In this document: one piece after another, positions 34,690 through 44,700 of the stretch | How the letters are laid out: every line of letters begins with the position of its first letter | Position numbering within the stretch: position 1 is the first letter of the stretch | Origin: an uncultured Verrucomicrobia subdivision 3 bacterium | GTDB lineage: Bacteria; Verrucomicrobiota; Verrucomicrobiia; Limisphaerales; UBA11358 | Assembly (NCBI GenBank): GCA_903878805.1 | Contig: CAIRJF010000013.1 | Span: 51,576 to 115,575 of the forward strand | Direction of reading: 5' to 3' | DNA length: 64,000 nucleotides | Program-made: the position numbers and the translations under genes | The notes under the pieces: generated by a model | Database searches by the model: none | Seen by the model: the letters and a program-made list of their open reading frames with translations, nothing else | Told to the model about the DNA's origin: nothing

Positions 34690-35697
34690 TTGAAAATTCT
34701 CGCGCTGCAATTCAAATACTTTGGCGACGCCGTGCTGCTCACGCCCGCGCTGCGCGCCCTGCACGAACAATTTCCCCAGAGCGAAATTCACCTGCTCGTG
34801 CCAGCAGAAATTGCACCTTTATTTCAACATCTGCCGTGGCTCACGCGTGTGTGGGCGATGCCGCGCAAACGCGGCAGTTCGAGCCTGCGCGAAACCTGGC
34901 CGCTGATTTCCGCCTTGCGACGCGAGCGTTTTGACCGCTCCGTGGATTTTGCCAGCAACGACCGTGGTGCGATTTTAAGTTATTTTATCGGTGCCAAACG
35001 CCGACTCGGCTGGGCGGAGCGCGGCGGGTTTTTGGGCCGCAAATTTTTTTATACCGACCGCGTCGTGTCGGGGAAAATCAAGCCGCATGAATCCGTCCGG
35101 CTCGCGCAACTTTTATCCGGCTGGCAAATTCCGTTGCCGCGCGCGCTCGAATCTGAAATCCGCGCCGACCCCGCCCTCGCGGACGCAGCGGAGAAAATTC
35201 TACCGGAAGAACGCACCGTCATCTGCCACGTCGCTTCCAGCCAGCCGAGAAAAGAATGGCCGCTGGCGCATTGGGCGAAATTAAATAAGCTCGCCACGAA
35301 TGCCGGGATGAAAATGGTTTTCACCACCGCGCGCGGCGAACGCGAAGCGGCTTTGATGGTCGATCTTAAAAAACTTGCGCCGGAAGCCTTGATTTTACCG
35401 CAGATTTCCGACTTGCCGCTTTTTCTGGCCGTGCTGGCGCGCGCCGCCGTTTTCATTTCCGGCGACACCGGCCCGTTGCATTTCGCCGCCGGTTTAGGCG
35501 TGCCGACGATTTCCCTTTTCGGCCCGACGCCGCCGGTGCGCTGGGCGCCGATTGGGGAAAAACATCTCGCGCTCACTGGCGGAACTTGCGGCTGCGACCG
35601 CAATCTTTTCGCGTGCGCTAGTCAGAAACATTGCCTCGCGCAAATCTCGCCGGAGCAGGTTTTCGCGGCGCTGCAAAATAAAATTTCCGCGCGGTGA
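34690..35697 (+). CDS. Glycosyltransferase family 9 (heptosyltransferase II-like)
   Basis: The protein has 335 residues with TTG start at 34690, fixed by the conserved beginning ILALQFKYFGDAVLLTPALRAL. The donor site is VFISGDTGPLHFAAGLGVPTISLFGPT with the PxxW ending APIGEKHLAL. A cysteine-rich tail (TGGTCGCDRNLFAC, then KHC) is common in RfaF/WaaF-like members. It adds a heptose or similar sugar to the LPS inner core. It follows the exporter gene after the inverted repeat. The two GT9 genes of this locus run in opposite directions. Confidence 0.88.
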   Translation: MKILALQFKYFGDAVLLTPALRALHEQFPQSEIHLLVPAEIAPLFQHLPWLTRVWAMPRKRGSSSLRETWPLISALRRERFDRSVDFASNDRGAILSYFIGAKRRLGWAERGGFLGRKFFYTDRVVSGKIKPHESVRLAQLLSGWQIPLPRALESEIRADPALADAAEKILPEERTVICHVASSQPRKEWPLAHWAKLNKLATNAGMKMVFTTARGEREAALMVDLKKLAPEALILPQISDLPLFLAVLARAAVFISGDTGPLHFAAGLGVPTISLFGPTPPVRWAPIGEKHLALTGGTCGCDRNLFACASQKHCLAQISPEQVFAALQNKISAR

Positions 35698-35747
35698 ATA
35701 TCCGCTGCTTGCTTCGCGGTGCGTTGCGCGGGTAAAATTCAATCCCA

Positions 35748-38700
35748 ATGTCGCACGCTGATTTTGTCCATTTGCATCTACACACCGAGTATTCATTGCT
35801 CGATGGTGCGTGCCGTCTGGACAAATTGATGGAACGGGCGCACGAGCTGAAATTTCCTGCGCTCGCCATCACCGACCACGGCGCGATGCACGGCGTCATC
35901 GAATTTTATCAGGCCGCGCGCGCCAAAGGCATCAAGCCCATCATCGGCTGCGAAGTTTACGTCGCGCCCGGCTCGCGACTGGAACGCAAAAAAGTCGAGG
36001 GCGACAAATATCATCACCTCGGTCTGCTCGCGAAGGACGAAGTCGGCTACAAAAATCTGATCAAGCTCACGACCGCCGCGCATTTGGAGGGCTATTATTA
36101 CAAGCCGCGCATTGATAAAGAAATTTTGGCGAAGCACAGCGAAGGTTTGATTGCGCTGTCCGGCTGTCTCGCGAGCGAGATTCCTGATTTGATCATGAAG
36201 GATCAAATTGACAAGGCGCGCGACGCGGTAGATTTCTTCAAGCAGACGCTCGGCGCGGAAAATTTTTTCCTCGAACTGCAAAATCACGGCATTCCCGAAC
36301 AGGCCAAGGTCAACAAACTGCTCATTCCGTGGGCAAAGGAATTCGGACTGAAACTCGTCGGCACCAACGACGTTCACTATATCAACAAAGGTGATTCGCA
36401 CGCGCACGACTGCCTCGTCTGCATCGGCACGCAGGATTTGTTGAGCAATCCGAAGCGCATGAGTGCGGGCTATGTGCCGGAGCAATTTTTTCTGCGCAGC
36501 GCGGAGGAAATGCAGGCGCGTTTCGCCGAAGTTCCCGAAGCGGTTCTGAACACGCGCGAGGTCGCGGACAAGTGCAATTTGGAAATCAAATTTCCAAAAG
36601 CGACGAAGGATTTGCATTATCCGGTGTTTCATCCGCCGGAACATTTCACGCGCGAAGGCTTTTTGCGGCAGTGGCTTGCGGAAGGACTTTTCACCCGCTA
36701 CACGATTCACGCGAAGGCGGAGGGAAATGAATTTGTCGTCACGGGCGTGGACAATCCAAAGCGCCTGCCGACACTCGTGGCCAGCGCGGAAAATAATCTC
36801 ACCTTTGAAAATCCCATTGTCACCGCCGCCATCAAAACGGTCATTGATCGGTTGAAAGTCGAGATGGAAGTCATCGAGAAAACCGGTTTCATCTCCTATT
36901 TTCTTATCGTCGGCGATTTCATCCGCTACGGCCGCAGCCAGGGAATTTCCTGCGTGGCGCGCGGAAGCGCCGCCGGATCGATTGTCACTTATCTTTTGGA
37001 AATCGCGAACGTGGATCCGATTCGTTACGGACTTTTGTTCGAGCGTTTTCTCAATCCCGAGCGCGTGAATCCGCCGGATATTGACATTGATTTCGCCGAC
37101 GACCGCCGCGCGGACGTCATCGAATATGTCCGCAAAAAATACGGCAAAGATTCCGTCGCGCAAATCATCACGTTCGGCACGATGGGCGCAAAAAGCGTCG
37201 TGCGCGACGTCGCGCGCGTGATGGGTTTGCCTTACGGCGATGGTGACCGGCTGGCGAAAATGATTCCGTTCGATCTGAAAATGGATCTGACGAAAGCGCT
37301 CAAGCAATCGCCCGAATTCAAGGAGGCTTACGAGACCGAAGACGTCACGCGCGAGCTGATTGACACCGCGCTCATTCTCGAAGACCTCACGCGAAACGCC
37401 AGTGTTCATGCGGCCGGCGTCGTCATCGGCGACCAGCCGCTCGTCAATTTGCTGCCGCTGAAAACGGATGAAGACGGCGCGATTGTGACGCAATACGCGA
37501 TGGGGCCGGTCGGCGATTTGGGTCTGCTGAAAATGGATTTTCTCGGACTGAAAACATTGACCGTCATCCGCAATACTTGCGAGATGGTCAAGCGCACGCA
37601 TGGAATTTCCGTGGACGTGGATCAGCTGCCGCTCGACGACAAAAAAACCTACGATCTGTTGAATCGTGCGGAAACGCTCGGTGTGTTCCAGTTGGAATCC
37701 GGCGGGATGCGCGACCTGTGCAAAAAATTTCAGATCAGTTCCGTCGAGCACATCACCGCGCTCGTCGCGCTCTATCGGCCCGGCCCGATGGATTTGATTC
37801 CCGATTTCATCAAGCGTCGTCACGGCGAAATTGAAATCAAATACGAGCATCCGCTCCTTGAATCCATCTCCAAGGAGACTTACGGAATTTTAATTTATCA
37901 GGAACAGGTGATGCAGGCGACGCAGTTGCTCGCCGGATTTACGCTGGGCGCGGCGGACTTGTTGCGCCGCGCGATGGGCAAGAAAAAAGTCGAGGAAATG
38001 CAGCAGCAGCGCGAAAAATTCGTCAAGGGCTGCAAGGAAACAAATAACATTCCCGCGACGAAAGCGAACCAGATTTTTGATTTGCTGGAAAAATTCGCCG
38101 GCTACGGTTTCAACAAGTCGCACGCCGCCGCGTATGCCATCGTCGCTTATCAGACCGCGTATCTGAAGGCGAATTACCCGGTGGAATTTTTCTGCGCCAT
38201 GATGACAAACGACATGGCGAACACGGAAAAATTGTCGGAATACATCGCCGAGGCGCGCGCGTTCGGCATTGAGGTTTTGCAGCCGGACGTGAATGAGAGC
38301 GGAGTTTTCTTCGCACCCGCGCGCGACGGCAAGGCGATCCGTTTCGGCATGGCGGCGATCAAAGGCGTTGGCGAAGCCGCCGTCGAAGCCATTTTGAAGG
38401 CGCGCGCCGAACACGGAAAATTCAAGACACTTTCCGAACTGTGCGAGCACGTGGACGGCCGCACGCTCACGCGAAAACCATTGGAGGCATTGATCAAAAC
38501 TGGTGCGTTCGATTCGTTTGGCCAGACGCGGGCGACGCTGTTCGCGCAAATCGAACGCACGTTGTCGCGAGCCGCGAGCATTCTCTCTGACAAACAAAAA
38601 GGGCAGAGTTCGCTTTTCGGCGCGCTCGAAGAAAAAACGCCGCCGATGCCGGAGGCGATTTCCAATCTGCCCGAGTGGCCGCAGCACGAACTGCTCGCGC

Positions 38701-39383
38701 ACGAAAAAGAGCTGCTTGGATTTTACGTCACCGGCCATCCACTCACGCCGTTCGCGCCGATTCTGGAAAAATATACGCTGACGAATCTGGCGAAGCTCGG
38801 CGAACTGCCGAACCGCAGTCTGACTCGCATCGGCGGGATGATTTCCGCGGTCACGCACGGCTTCTCCAAAAAATCCGGCAAGCCGTATTCTATGGTCACG
38901 CTCGAAGATTTGGATGGCTCGGTGCAACTGCTCGTGATGAACGACTACGACAAGTTTCGGCCGCTGCTCGAAGTGAACAAGGCCATTCTGGTCGTCGGCG
39001 AAGTCAGCACTGGCGAAGACAAGCCGAAAATGTTTCCGCAGGAAATCATGCCGCTCGAAGACGCGCCGAAAAAATACACGAAGCAGGTTCATCTGCGTTT
39101 GCACACCGCGCATTTGCAGCCGGAAGATTTGACGAAGGTGCAGGAACTCACCGCCGCGCACGCAGGGAAATGCCCGTTGTTCTTATGTTTTATGCGGCCG
39201 GAAGGCGCGACAGTGTTTGTCGGCACGCACGAGAAATTTGGCGTCACGCCGTCGCTGGAACTGGAGCATGCGGCCAATAAATTATTTGGCGAAGAGACTT
39301 ATTACGCGAAGGTGGACGCGAGCTTGCCGGAAAAAACGCGGCGCAGTTGGGAAAAGAAAAACGGCGGCGGCGATGCGGAATAA
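35748..39383 (+). CDS. dnaE: DNA polymerase III alpha subunit
   Basis: DnaE is the catalytic subunit of the replicative polymerase. The protein has 1211 residues. An N-terminal PHP domain begins [12 protein letters not shown] near residue 8 and continues with [14 protein letters not shown]. The palm domain has the catalytic aspartates in [12 protein letters not shown] near residue 445, with further active-site regions in [13 protein letters not shown], and [15 protein letters not shown] helix-hairpin-helix region ([15 protein letters not shown]) and an OB fold ([20 protein letters not shown]) follow. The type is DnaE1, not PolC. The start 50 bases after the GT9 gene is well supported. It is convergent with yebC at a 3-base gap. 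Confidence 0.97.
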   Translation: MSHADFVHLHLHTEYSLLDGACRLDKLMERAHELKFPALAITDHGAMHGVIEFYQAARAKGIKPIIGCEVYVAPGSRLERKKVEGDKYHHLGLLAKDEVGYKNLIKLTTAAHLEGYYYKPRIDKEILAKHSEGLIALSGCLASEIPDLIMKDQIDKARDAVDFFKQTLGAENFFLELQNHGIPEQAKVNKLLIPWAKEFGLKLVGTNDVHYINKGDSHAHDCLVCIGTQDLLSNPKRMSAGYVPEQFFLRSAEEMQARFAEVPEAVLNTREVADKCNLEIKFPKATKDLHYPVFHPPEHFTREGFLRQWLAEGLFTRYTIHAKAEGNEFVVTGVDNPKRLPTLVASAENNLTFENPIVTAAIKTVIDRLKVEMEVIEKTGFISYFLIVGDFIRYGRSQGISCVARGSAAGSIVTYLLEIANVDPIRYGLLFERFLNPERVNPPDIDIDFADDRRADVIEYVRKKYGKDSVAQIITFGTMGAKSVVRDVARVMGLPYGDGDRLAKMIPFDLKMDLTKALKQSPEFKEAYETEDVTRELIDTALILEDLTRNASVHAAGVVIGDQPLVNLLPLKTDEDGAIVTQYAMGPVGDLGLLKMDFLGLKTLTVIRNTCEMVKRTHGISVDVDQLPLDDKKTYDLLNRAETLGVFQLESGGMRDLCKKFQISSVEHITALVALYRPGPMDLIPDFIKRRHGEIEIKYEHPLLESISKETYGILIYQEQVMQATQLLAGFTLGAADLLRRAMGKKKVEEMQQQREKFVKGCKETNNIPATKANQIFDLLEKFAGYGFNKSHAAAYAIVAYQTAYLKANYPVEFFCAMMTNDMANTEKLSEYIAEARAFGIEVLQPDVNESGVFFAPARDGKAIRFGMAAIKGVGEAAVEAILKARAEHGKFKTLSELCEHVDGRTLTRKPLEALIKTGAFDSFGQTRATLFAQIERTLSRAASILSDKQKGQSSLFGALEEKTPPMPEAISNLPEWPQHELLAHEKELLGFYVTGHPLTPFAPILEKYTLTNLAKLGELPNRSLTRIGGMISAVTHGFSKKSGKPYSMVTLEDLDGSVQLLVMNDYDKFRPLLEVNKAILVVGEVSTGEDKPKMFPQEIMPLEDAPKKYTKQVHLRLHTAHLQPEDLTKVQELTAAHAGKCPLFLCFMRPEGATVFVGTHEKFGVTPSLELEHAANKLFGEETYYAKVDASLPEKTRRSWEKKNGGGDAE

Positions 39384-39386
39384 TTT

Positions 39387-40118
39387 TTATTTCACCGCCG
39401 CCCAGACGCGGTGAACGTCGTCGTGTTCGTCGAGCGTGTGCAAAAATTCGCCGACTTCGTTTTGCTGCGCCTCGCTGAGTTCGGGAAATTGTTTAGGAAC
39501 ATAGCCGATTTCGCTCGTCACGACCGTCCAGCCATTTGCGGAAAGCCATTTGGAAACTTCGTGGACGGCGGTGCGTTCGCAAATAAACTTTGCGCCGGCG
39601 GCCTCGGCGGGAATATCGTCGTTTTGGTCGTGCGTCAGAATTTCAACTTCGTTCGCGCCGGCTTCAATGGCGGCGGTTTCGCGGTCAATGTTCGCGTCCG
39701 GATGATGCGCCTCGACGAGGCCGACGTGGTCGAACAAAAACTTGTTGCTGCCGGTGGTGGCAAGTTGGCCTTTCTTGAACAGCACGCGGATTTCCGGCGC
39801 GGTGCGGTTAACGTTGTCCGTATAAACCTCAACAATGACGGGCACGTTATGCGGTGCTCGGCCTTCGTAGACGACATGATCCATGATCATTTTTTCGTCG
39901 CCGATGCCCGCGCCCTTGTTGATGGCGCGCTGAATGGCGTCCTTGGTCACGCTTTCTTTTTTGGCCTTTTCAACGGCGGTGAACAGGCGCGCATTCATCG
40001 CAGGATCAGCACCGCCCATTTTGGCGGCGACGGAGATTTCGCGGACCAGTTTTCCGGTCGTGCGGCCTTTTTTTAGGCCGGCGACCAATCGTTTGGCATG
40101 AAGCCATTGGCGTCCCAT
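39387..40118 (-). CDS. YebC/PmpR-family transcriptional/translational regulator
   Basis: The protein has 243 residues from ATG 40118, which gives the family start MGRQWLHAKR. Conserved features are LVREISVAAKMGGADPAMNARL, AIQRAINKGAG and PVIVEVYTDNVNRTAPEIRVLF. YebC proteins bind DNA and, in recent work, are linked to relief of ribosome stalling at proline runs. An upstream in-frame ATG at 40136 is less likely. The length is normal. The gene stands alone, convergent with dnaE. Confidence 0.92.
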   Translation of the reverse strand: MGRQWLHAKRLVAGLKKGRTTGKLVREISVAAKMGGADPAMNARLFTAVEKAKKESVTKDAIQRAINKGAGIGDEKMIMDHVVYEGRAPHNVPVIVEVYTDNVNRTAPEIRVLFKKGQLATTGSNKFLFDHVGLVEAHHPDANIDRETAAIEAGANEVEILTHDQNDDIPAEAAGAKFICERTAVHEVSKWLSANGWTVVTSEIGYVPKQFPELSEAQQNEVGEFLHTLDEHDDVHRVWAAVK

Positions 40119-40214
40119 AGAGGGAAAATCTAGCAAGCCGGCGGGAAAGTTTCAACCACAGCCATCACGCCGAACAGCTTGCCAATTTTTTGGCGGCAAT
40201 TATTATTTCCGCCC

Positions 40215-40823
40215 ATGAAAAAAACATTTGTGAACTTGATGACGATCGTCGCCGTCGCGGTGAGCCTCGGCGGTTTTGCCAACCCGGTTTTCGGCCAGAC
40301 CAGCGCCGATACCGCCGCCAAATTTCTGGATGCGGCCAAAACCAGTTCGGACAGCCAACTAGGCGGGATTGCGTCCGAGCTGACGAGCAAAGTGGAAAGC
40401 CTTGGTTCCGCGGTCGGCGGCAACTCTGCCGTCACGGGCAAGCTCAACAGCATGTTGACGTCGTTGACCGGCGGGCAGGATTCCGCCGCGCTGACCTCTG
40501 CCTTCAACCTCGTCAAAGGCGCCAAGTTCACGCCGGAACAGCTCGGCCTTGCCAAGCAGGTGGGCAACCTGACTTCGGCGTATGTCGTGCAGAAAAATTT
40601 TGCATCGCTCGAAGGCCAGCAGGGCGATGTGGCGAACATCGTCACCTCGCTGCGCAGCGGAAAATATAAGGACGCCCTGCCGTCGTTCAAAAATGTGGCG
40701 GCAAGCGCCAAACTTTCCGACACGCAAAAGGAACTCATCAAATCCATCGAGGACAAATACGCGCCCGGTTTGAGCAAGGCCAGCGGCGCGCTGGATGAGG
40801 TGAAGAAAATTCCCGGTTTTTAA
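40215..40823 (+). CDS. Secreted or periplasmic protein of unknown function
   Basis: The 202-residue protein begins with a signal peptide (MKKTFVNLMTIVAVAVSLGG to about residue 27, cleavage after VFG). The mature part is a soluble helical protein, rich in Ala, Ser, Lys and Leu. It has no cysteine, no metal motif and no domain I know. The pattern of SDSQLGGIASELTSKVESLG suggests amphipathic helices. It is divergent from yebC with 96 bases between and convergent with an NtrC-like gene. The start at ATG 40215 places the signal peptide correctly. Confidence 0.72.
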   Translation: MKKTFVNLMTIVAVAVSLGGFANPVFGQTSADTAAKFLDAAKTSSDSQLGGIASELTSKVESLGSAVGGNSAVTGKLNSMLTSLTGGQDSAALTSAFNLVKGAKFTPEQLGLAKQVGNLTSAYVVQKNFASLEGQQGDVANIVTSLRSGKYKDALPSFKNVAASAKLSDTQKELIKSIEDKYAPGLSKASGALDEVKKIPGF

Positions 40824-40831
40824 TATTAAAA

Positions 40832-40920
40832 TTCAGGCCGCCGATTCCTGCCTGAAAAGAAAACGCCGGGCAATTTCATTTAGCCCGGCGGAGTGAATCA
40901 TTTGAAAATATTTTTCAAAT
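40832..40920. terminator. Three successive hairpins between convergent genes
   Basis: Perfect stems lie at 40832-40838/40850-40856 (TTCAGGC), 40864-40871/40883-40890 (CGCCGGGC) and 40900-40908/40912-40920 (ATTTGAAAA). On the minus strand, the second stem is followed by TTTTCTTTTCA and the first by TTTTAATATTA, so both look like terminators of the NtrC-like gene that ends at 40927. On the plus strand no T run follows. Confidence 0.75.
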
Positions 40921-40926
40921 GGCGGA

Positions 40927-42281
40927 TCAAGTCTCGATTCCGTAAGCCTTAATCTTGTTGTAAAGCGTCTGGCGACCGATGCCGAGTTTCTTGGCGGTCT
41001 CGAGTTTGTTGCCGCCGGTTTCGCGGAGCATCTGGATGATGGCGTTCCGCTCGACGCCTTCGAGCAGCGTGAAGCTGGTGTCGTGGCCTTCGGACGGAAC
41101 CATGCGGATTTCGCTCACGGATAAATCGCTGGCGTCCACGTCCGGCCCTTCGCAGAGGAGCACGGCGCGCTGGATTTCGTTCTGGAGCTGACGGATGTTG
41201 CCCGGCCAGTCGAAGCCGGTGAGCCGTTCCGCCGCCGCGAGCGTGAAGCCGCGCAACGTGCGGTTGGCCTGCGCGGCAAAGCGTTTCAGAAAAGCATTCG
41301 CGAGCGGCAAAATGTCGTCGCGGCGTTCGCGCAACGGCGGGAGATGGACGGAAATGGCGCTGATGCGGTAAAATAAATCTTCGCGCAGCTTGCCGTCCTT
41401 GATGGCGTCCTCGGGCTTGCGGTTGGTTGCGGCGATGATGCGGCAGTTGGTCTGGTAATCGGTCTTGCCGCCGACGGGCCGGACTTTTTGATCCTGCAAC
41501 ACGCGCAGCAATTTGCTTTGCGTATCAATCGGCATCTCGGAAATTTCATCGAGGAACAGCGTGCCGCCTTCGGCTTGGCGGAACAGGCCGTCGCGGTCGG
41601 TGTGCGCGCCGGTGAACGCGCCGGTGAACGCGCCTTTGACGGAGCCGAAAAGTTCGCTTTCGATGAGTTCGCGGGGCAGGGCGGCGCAGTTGACCTTGAC
41701 GATTTTGTTTTTTGAGCGCGTGCTCAAATTGTGGATAAGGTCGGAGATGACTTCCTTGCCGGTTCCGCTTTCGCCGGTGATCAAAATTGTCACATCGGCC
41801 GGCGCGACGCGCTCGACGGTGCGCACTACCGCCTGCATCTGCGGGCTTTGAAACACTGGCGCGGAACTGCCGTTCATCGTGGAAATGGCGCGGCGCAGGG
41901 AATTGTTTTCCTCCTTCTGCTGCCGGTTTTCGATGGCGCGGTCAATGGTGACGAGCAGCGCCGAGGCGTCAAAAGGCTTGTTGATGAAATGATACGCGCC
42001 GCGCTTGGTCGCCTCCACGGCGGCCTCGAAAGTCGCCGCGCCGGTCAGCACCACCACCTCGGTTTCGGTCCAAGATTTTTTTATGAGCGGCAGCAGGTCA
42101 AGGCCGTTGGCGTCGGGCAGGTTCAAATCCAGCAGCACCACGTCGGGCGCCTCGCCGGAAAACATTTTTTTAGCGCGGCGCCGTTTTCGGCCTCGGTCAC
42201 GCCGTAATCGTCTTCGAGAATTGATTTGAGCAGACTCCGCAAGTCCGCCTCGTCGTCTACGATAAGAATTTTGCCTTTCAT
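40927..42281 (-). CDS. Sigma-54-dependent NtrC-like response regulator, frame broken at a seven-A run
   Basis: The true start is ATG at 42281: the receiver begins KGKILIVDDEADLRSLLKSI but continues in a second frame. In the first frame the ORF ends soon after residue 40. In the second frame the rest is intact: VVLLDLNLPDANG, the receiver Lys, the AAA+ domain (GESGTGKE, GGTLFLDEI, NCRIIAATNR), and a C-terminal HTH (TAKKLGIGRQTLYNKI). The frames meet at CTA AAA AAA followed by TG (T run at 42165-42171 on the plus strand). One extra A, or a minus-one slip on that heptamer, restores it. The sigma-54 contact loop is duplicated (GAFTGAFTGA). The preceding gene overlaps by ATGA, so translational coupling is expected. 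Confidence 0.85.
41606..41629 (-). repeat. 12-base tandem duplication inside the GAFTGA loop
   Basis: GCGCCGGTGAAC occurs twice in a row (41606-41617 and 41618-41629) and is read as GAFTGAFTGA. It keeps the frame and adds four residues to the loop that contacts sigma-54. Confidence 0.9.
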
Positions 42282-43051
42282 GATTTTTTATTATTCCGTC
42301 TGCCGGCCGCGACGAACGCATCAAAAATTTTGCGGTGCGCGGCGTGACGCGGCGTCAGCCGTTCGGGGTGAAACTGCACGCTCAACAGGAACGGCATTTT
42401 CCGCGCGGCTTCCGGCCTCAACTCCATCGCCTCGACAATTCCATCCGCGCTGACCGCCGTGGCCACGAACGGTTCCGCCGTTTGTTGCACCGCCTGATGG
42501 TGCGAACTGTTTACGCCCAAAACCTGCCTGCCCGCAATCTTGGCCAGCAAAGAGCCGGGTGTCAACGCCGCTTCATGCACCAATTCAAACGCCCGGTCGA
42601 GCTGCTGGTGATTCAAAGCGCCCTTTACCTGCTGCCGGATGTCCGCGACAAGCTGCCCGCCAAACGCGATGTTGAGCAATTGATGACCACGGCAAATCGC
42701 CAGCAGCGGCTTGCGCTGGCGAAACGCTTCCTCGATCAAAATGAGTTCGCGCAAATCGCGCGCGCCGCCATCAGGCGTTTGCTCGACGGTTTTTTTTATT
42801 TTCGCGGGCAACTTCGCGTCGTAGAGATCGGAATTGATGTCATCGCCGCCGGTGAGCAGCACGCCTTCCACGCGGCGGACGCATTCCGCCAGCACCGCGC
42901 GGTCGGTGGTCGTCGGCACAGTGACGGGAATGCCGCCGGAATGCAGCACGGCATAATCATACCGCACCGAGAGGCTGGCGGACAAATCATGAAACTCCAC
43001 ACCGCGCTTCTCAATGCTGGGGGAAACTAGAATCAACGGACGACTTGCCAT
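42278..43051 (-). CDS. Class I glutamine amidotransferase-like hydrolase (PuuD / gamma-glutamyl-GABA hydrolase type)
   Basis: The 257-residue protein from ATG 43051 has the class I amidotransferase triad: catalytic Cys in LAICRGHQLLNIAFGG and the His and Glu in SVQFHPERLTP. The flanking motif GVNSSHHQAV matches the gamma-glutamyl-GABA hydrolase (peptidase C26) family. PuuD hydrolyses gamma-glutamyl-GABA in putrescine breakdown, but the other puu genes are absent here, so the substrate is open. An upstream ATG at 43069 adds six residues and is less likely. The stop overlaps the start of the NtrC-like gene in an ATGA junction. Confidence 0.85.
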   Translation of the reverse strand: MASRPLILVSPSIEKRGVEFHDLSASLSVRYDYAVLHSGGIPVTVPTTTDRAVLAECVRRVEGVLLTGGDDINSDLYDAKLPAKIKKTVEQTPDGGARDLRELILIEEAFRQRKPLLAICRGHQLLNIAFGGQLVADIRQQVKGALNHQQLDRAFELVHEAALTPGSLLAKIAGRQVLGVNSSHHQAVQQTAEPFVATAVSADGIVEAMELRPEAARKMPFLLSVQFHPERLTPRHAAHRKIFDAFVAAGRRNNKKS

Positions 43052-43174
43052 TCGGCGAAGATAAACCATTCGCGCGAAATGTCAGCGGAAAATCTGTTCC
43101 GTGATAATCTTGATTCCAATCATCCGGGCAAGCCGATTACGATTAGGAGCAGGATTATGAACGGGCCGCTGAAT

Positions 43175-43843
43175 TCACCAGTCTGACCAGCGGATGGTTG
43201 CCGGCAATTTTTCCGGAGATTTGCCGGGCTTGGCTTGGATGCGGCATTTTTTCTCCAGCAGCTTCAAAATCTTTTCGACCGCCTGCATCACCGTCAGACG
43301 ATCCGTGTGCAATTCAATTTCCGGTTTCAACGGCGGTTCATACGGCGAGGAAATGCCGGTGAAATTTTTGATTTGGTTTAAGCGCGCCTTTGCATAAAGC
43401 CCCTTCGGGTCGCGCTGCTCGCACACGGACAACGGCGCGTTGACAAAAACTTCAAAAAAAGTTCCCGGCGGCATCAAGTCGCGCACGAGGTCGCGGTCGG
43501 CGCGGTGCGGCGAGATGAACGCCGAGATGCAGATGAAACCCGCGTCGGCAAACAGCCGCGCCACTTCGCCCACGCGCCGGATGTTCTCGTGCCGGTCGCG
43601 CTCGGAAAAATCCAGGTCGCTGCACAAGCCCTTCCGCACGGAATCGCCGTCGAGGATGAACGGCTGGCAGCCGCGCCGGAACAGTTCGCGCTCCAGCTCG
43701 GTGGCGATGGTGGACTTGCCAGAGGCGGAAAGTCCCGTGAGCCAGATGACGCAGCCGCGATGACCGTGACGCAATTCGCGATCCTGTAACGGAATTTTTC
43801 CCGTGTGCGGATGCAGGTTGCTGGCCGTCGGCTTTGACTTCAT
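43175..43843 (-). CDS. cysC: Adenylylsulfate (APS) kinase
   Basis: CysC phosphorylates APS to PAPS, the sulfate donor for sulfotransferases and for sulfate reduction. The 222 residues from ATG 43843 contain the P-loop GLSASGKST, the DGDSVRKGL motif, FSERDRHENIRRVGEVARLFADAG, and FVNAPLSVCEQRDPKGLYAKAR. The longer open frame upstream belongs to another gene (43887-44156) read in a different frame and is not used. No cysD, cysN or cysH lies nearby. A sulfotransferase gene at 27056 is a possible consumer of the product. A short palindromic AT-rich tract of repeat-like words lies after it in 43052-43174. Confidence 0.93.
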   Translation of the reverse strand: MKSKPTASNLHPHTGKIPLQDRELRHGHRGCVIWLTGLSASGKSTIATELERELFRRGCQPFILDGDSVRKGLCSDLDFSERDRHENIRRVGEVARLFADAGFICISAFISPHRADRDLVRDLMPPGTFFEVFVNAPLSVCEQRDPKGLYAKARLNQIKNFTGISSPYEPPLKPEIELHTDRLTVMQAVEKILKLLEKKCRIQAKPGKSPEKLPATIRWSDW

Positions 43844-43886
43844 GCGTTCCAAATTTTTTCGCGAATCACTTTCACCGGCAACAAAA

Positions 43887-44156
43887 TTATATTTGCGCCT
43901 CCGGGAATTTTTCAATGATTTGGGCGCGCAAGCGTTTTTCATCGTCCGGCATGTAGCGGCGGCGGTTGACGAGGCGCTGCACGGCGTCGAGCAATTCCAA
44001 CCAGTCTTCCAGCGGTGGTTCCTTGACGCGCTCCCAGACATCGAATCGTTTGGCGCGATGGAAAAAATGATACTCATGCCCGACGTGCTGGGCATAGACC
44101 TGCAGTTTCTCACCGTCCTCGGTGACGCGTTTCCAGGCAATTTCGGCTTTGGGCAT
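43887..44156 (-). CDS. Small conserved-looking protein of unknown function
   Basis: This 89-residue protein has no signal peptide or membrane segment. The sequence is charged, with aromatic patches (HEYHFFHRAKRFDVWERV). It ends in a helical segment (RRYMPDDEKRLRAQIIEKFP). No domain is recognised. It lies six bases after the stop of ispF in the same direction and 43 bases before cysC, so it is likely in one transcript with both. The gene has codon use similar to its neighbours and appears real, not an ORF shadow. Confidence 0.7.
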   Translation of the reverse strand: MPKAEIAWKRVTEDGEKLQVYAQHVGHEYHFFHRAKRFDVWERVKEPPLEDWLELLDAVQRLVNRRRYMPDDEKRLRAQIIEKFPEAQI

Positions 44157-44162
44157 GGGAAA

Positions 44163-44642
44163 TTATTCGGGCAAATTCACACTGGCCACCGCCATCGCGG
44201 CGATGCCTTCTTCGCGGCCGATGAAACCCATCAGCTCGTTCGTCGTCGCCTTCACGCCGACCTGCCGCTCGGAAATACCGAGCGCGGCGGCGATGTTTTG
44301 CTTCATGCTGGCGATGTGCGGATAAATTTTCGGTGCCTGCGCGATGACCGTGGCGTCAATATTCACAATTTTTGCGCCGCGCTTCGCAGCCTGCTTGGCG
44401 GCCTCCTCCAGAAAAATTTTGCTCGGCACATTTTTCCAGCGCGGGTCAGTGTTCGGAAAAAAATGGCCGATGTCCTCCTCGCCGAGCGCGCCGAGGACGG
44501 CGTCACAAATCGCGTGCATCAACGCGTCGGCGTCCGAATGGCCGTCGAGACCTTTCGTATGCGGAATCTCCACGCCGCCAAGAACGCACTTGCGCCCGGC
44601 AACCAATTGATGGACGTCATAACCAATGCCTACATGAACCAT
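44163..44642 (-). CDS. ispF: 2-C-methyl-D-erythritol 2,4-cyclodiphosphate synthase
   Basis: IspF cyclises CDP-ME 2-phosphate in the MEP pathway of isoprenoid synthesis. The 159 residues carry the zinc-binding motif GIGYDVHQL at the start, LDGHSDADALMHAICDAVLGA, the EDIGHFFPNTDPRW segment and a normal ending with GFIGREEGIAAMAVASV. The enzyme is a homotrimer with Zn2+. It supplies precursors for the squalene and hopanoid-type genes at 53223 in a general sense. Not fused to ispD. Confidence 0.96.
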   Translation of the reverse strand: MVHVGIGYDVHQLVAGRKCVLGGVEIPHTKGLDGHSDADALMHAICDAVLGALGEEDIGHFFPNTDPRWKNVPSKIFLEEAAKQAAKRGAKIVNIDATVIAQAPKIYPHIASMKQNIAAALGISERQVGVKATTNELMGFIGREEGIAAMAVASVNLPE

Positions 44643-44700
44643 GGGAACAATGTAGTTTTTTTCAGCGCGACTAAAAAGAAATTTTCTGAAGTTTAAGCCG

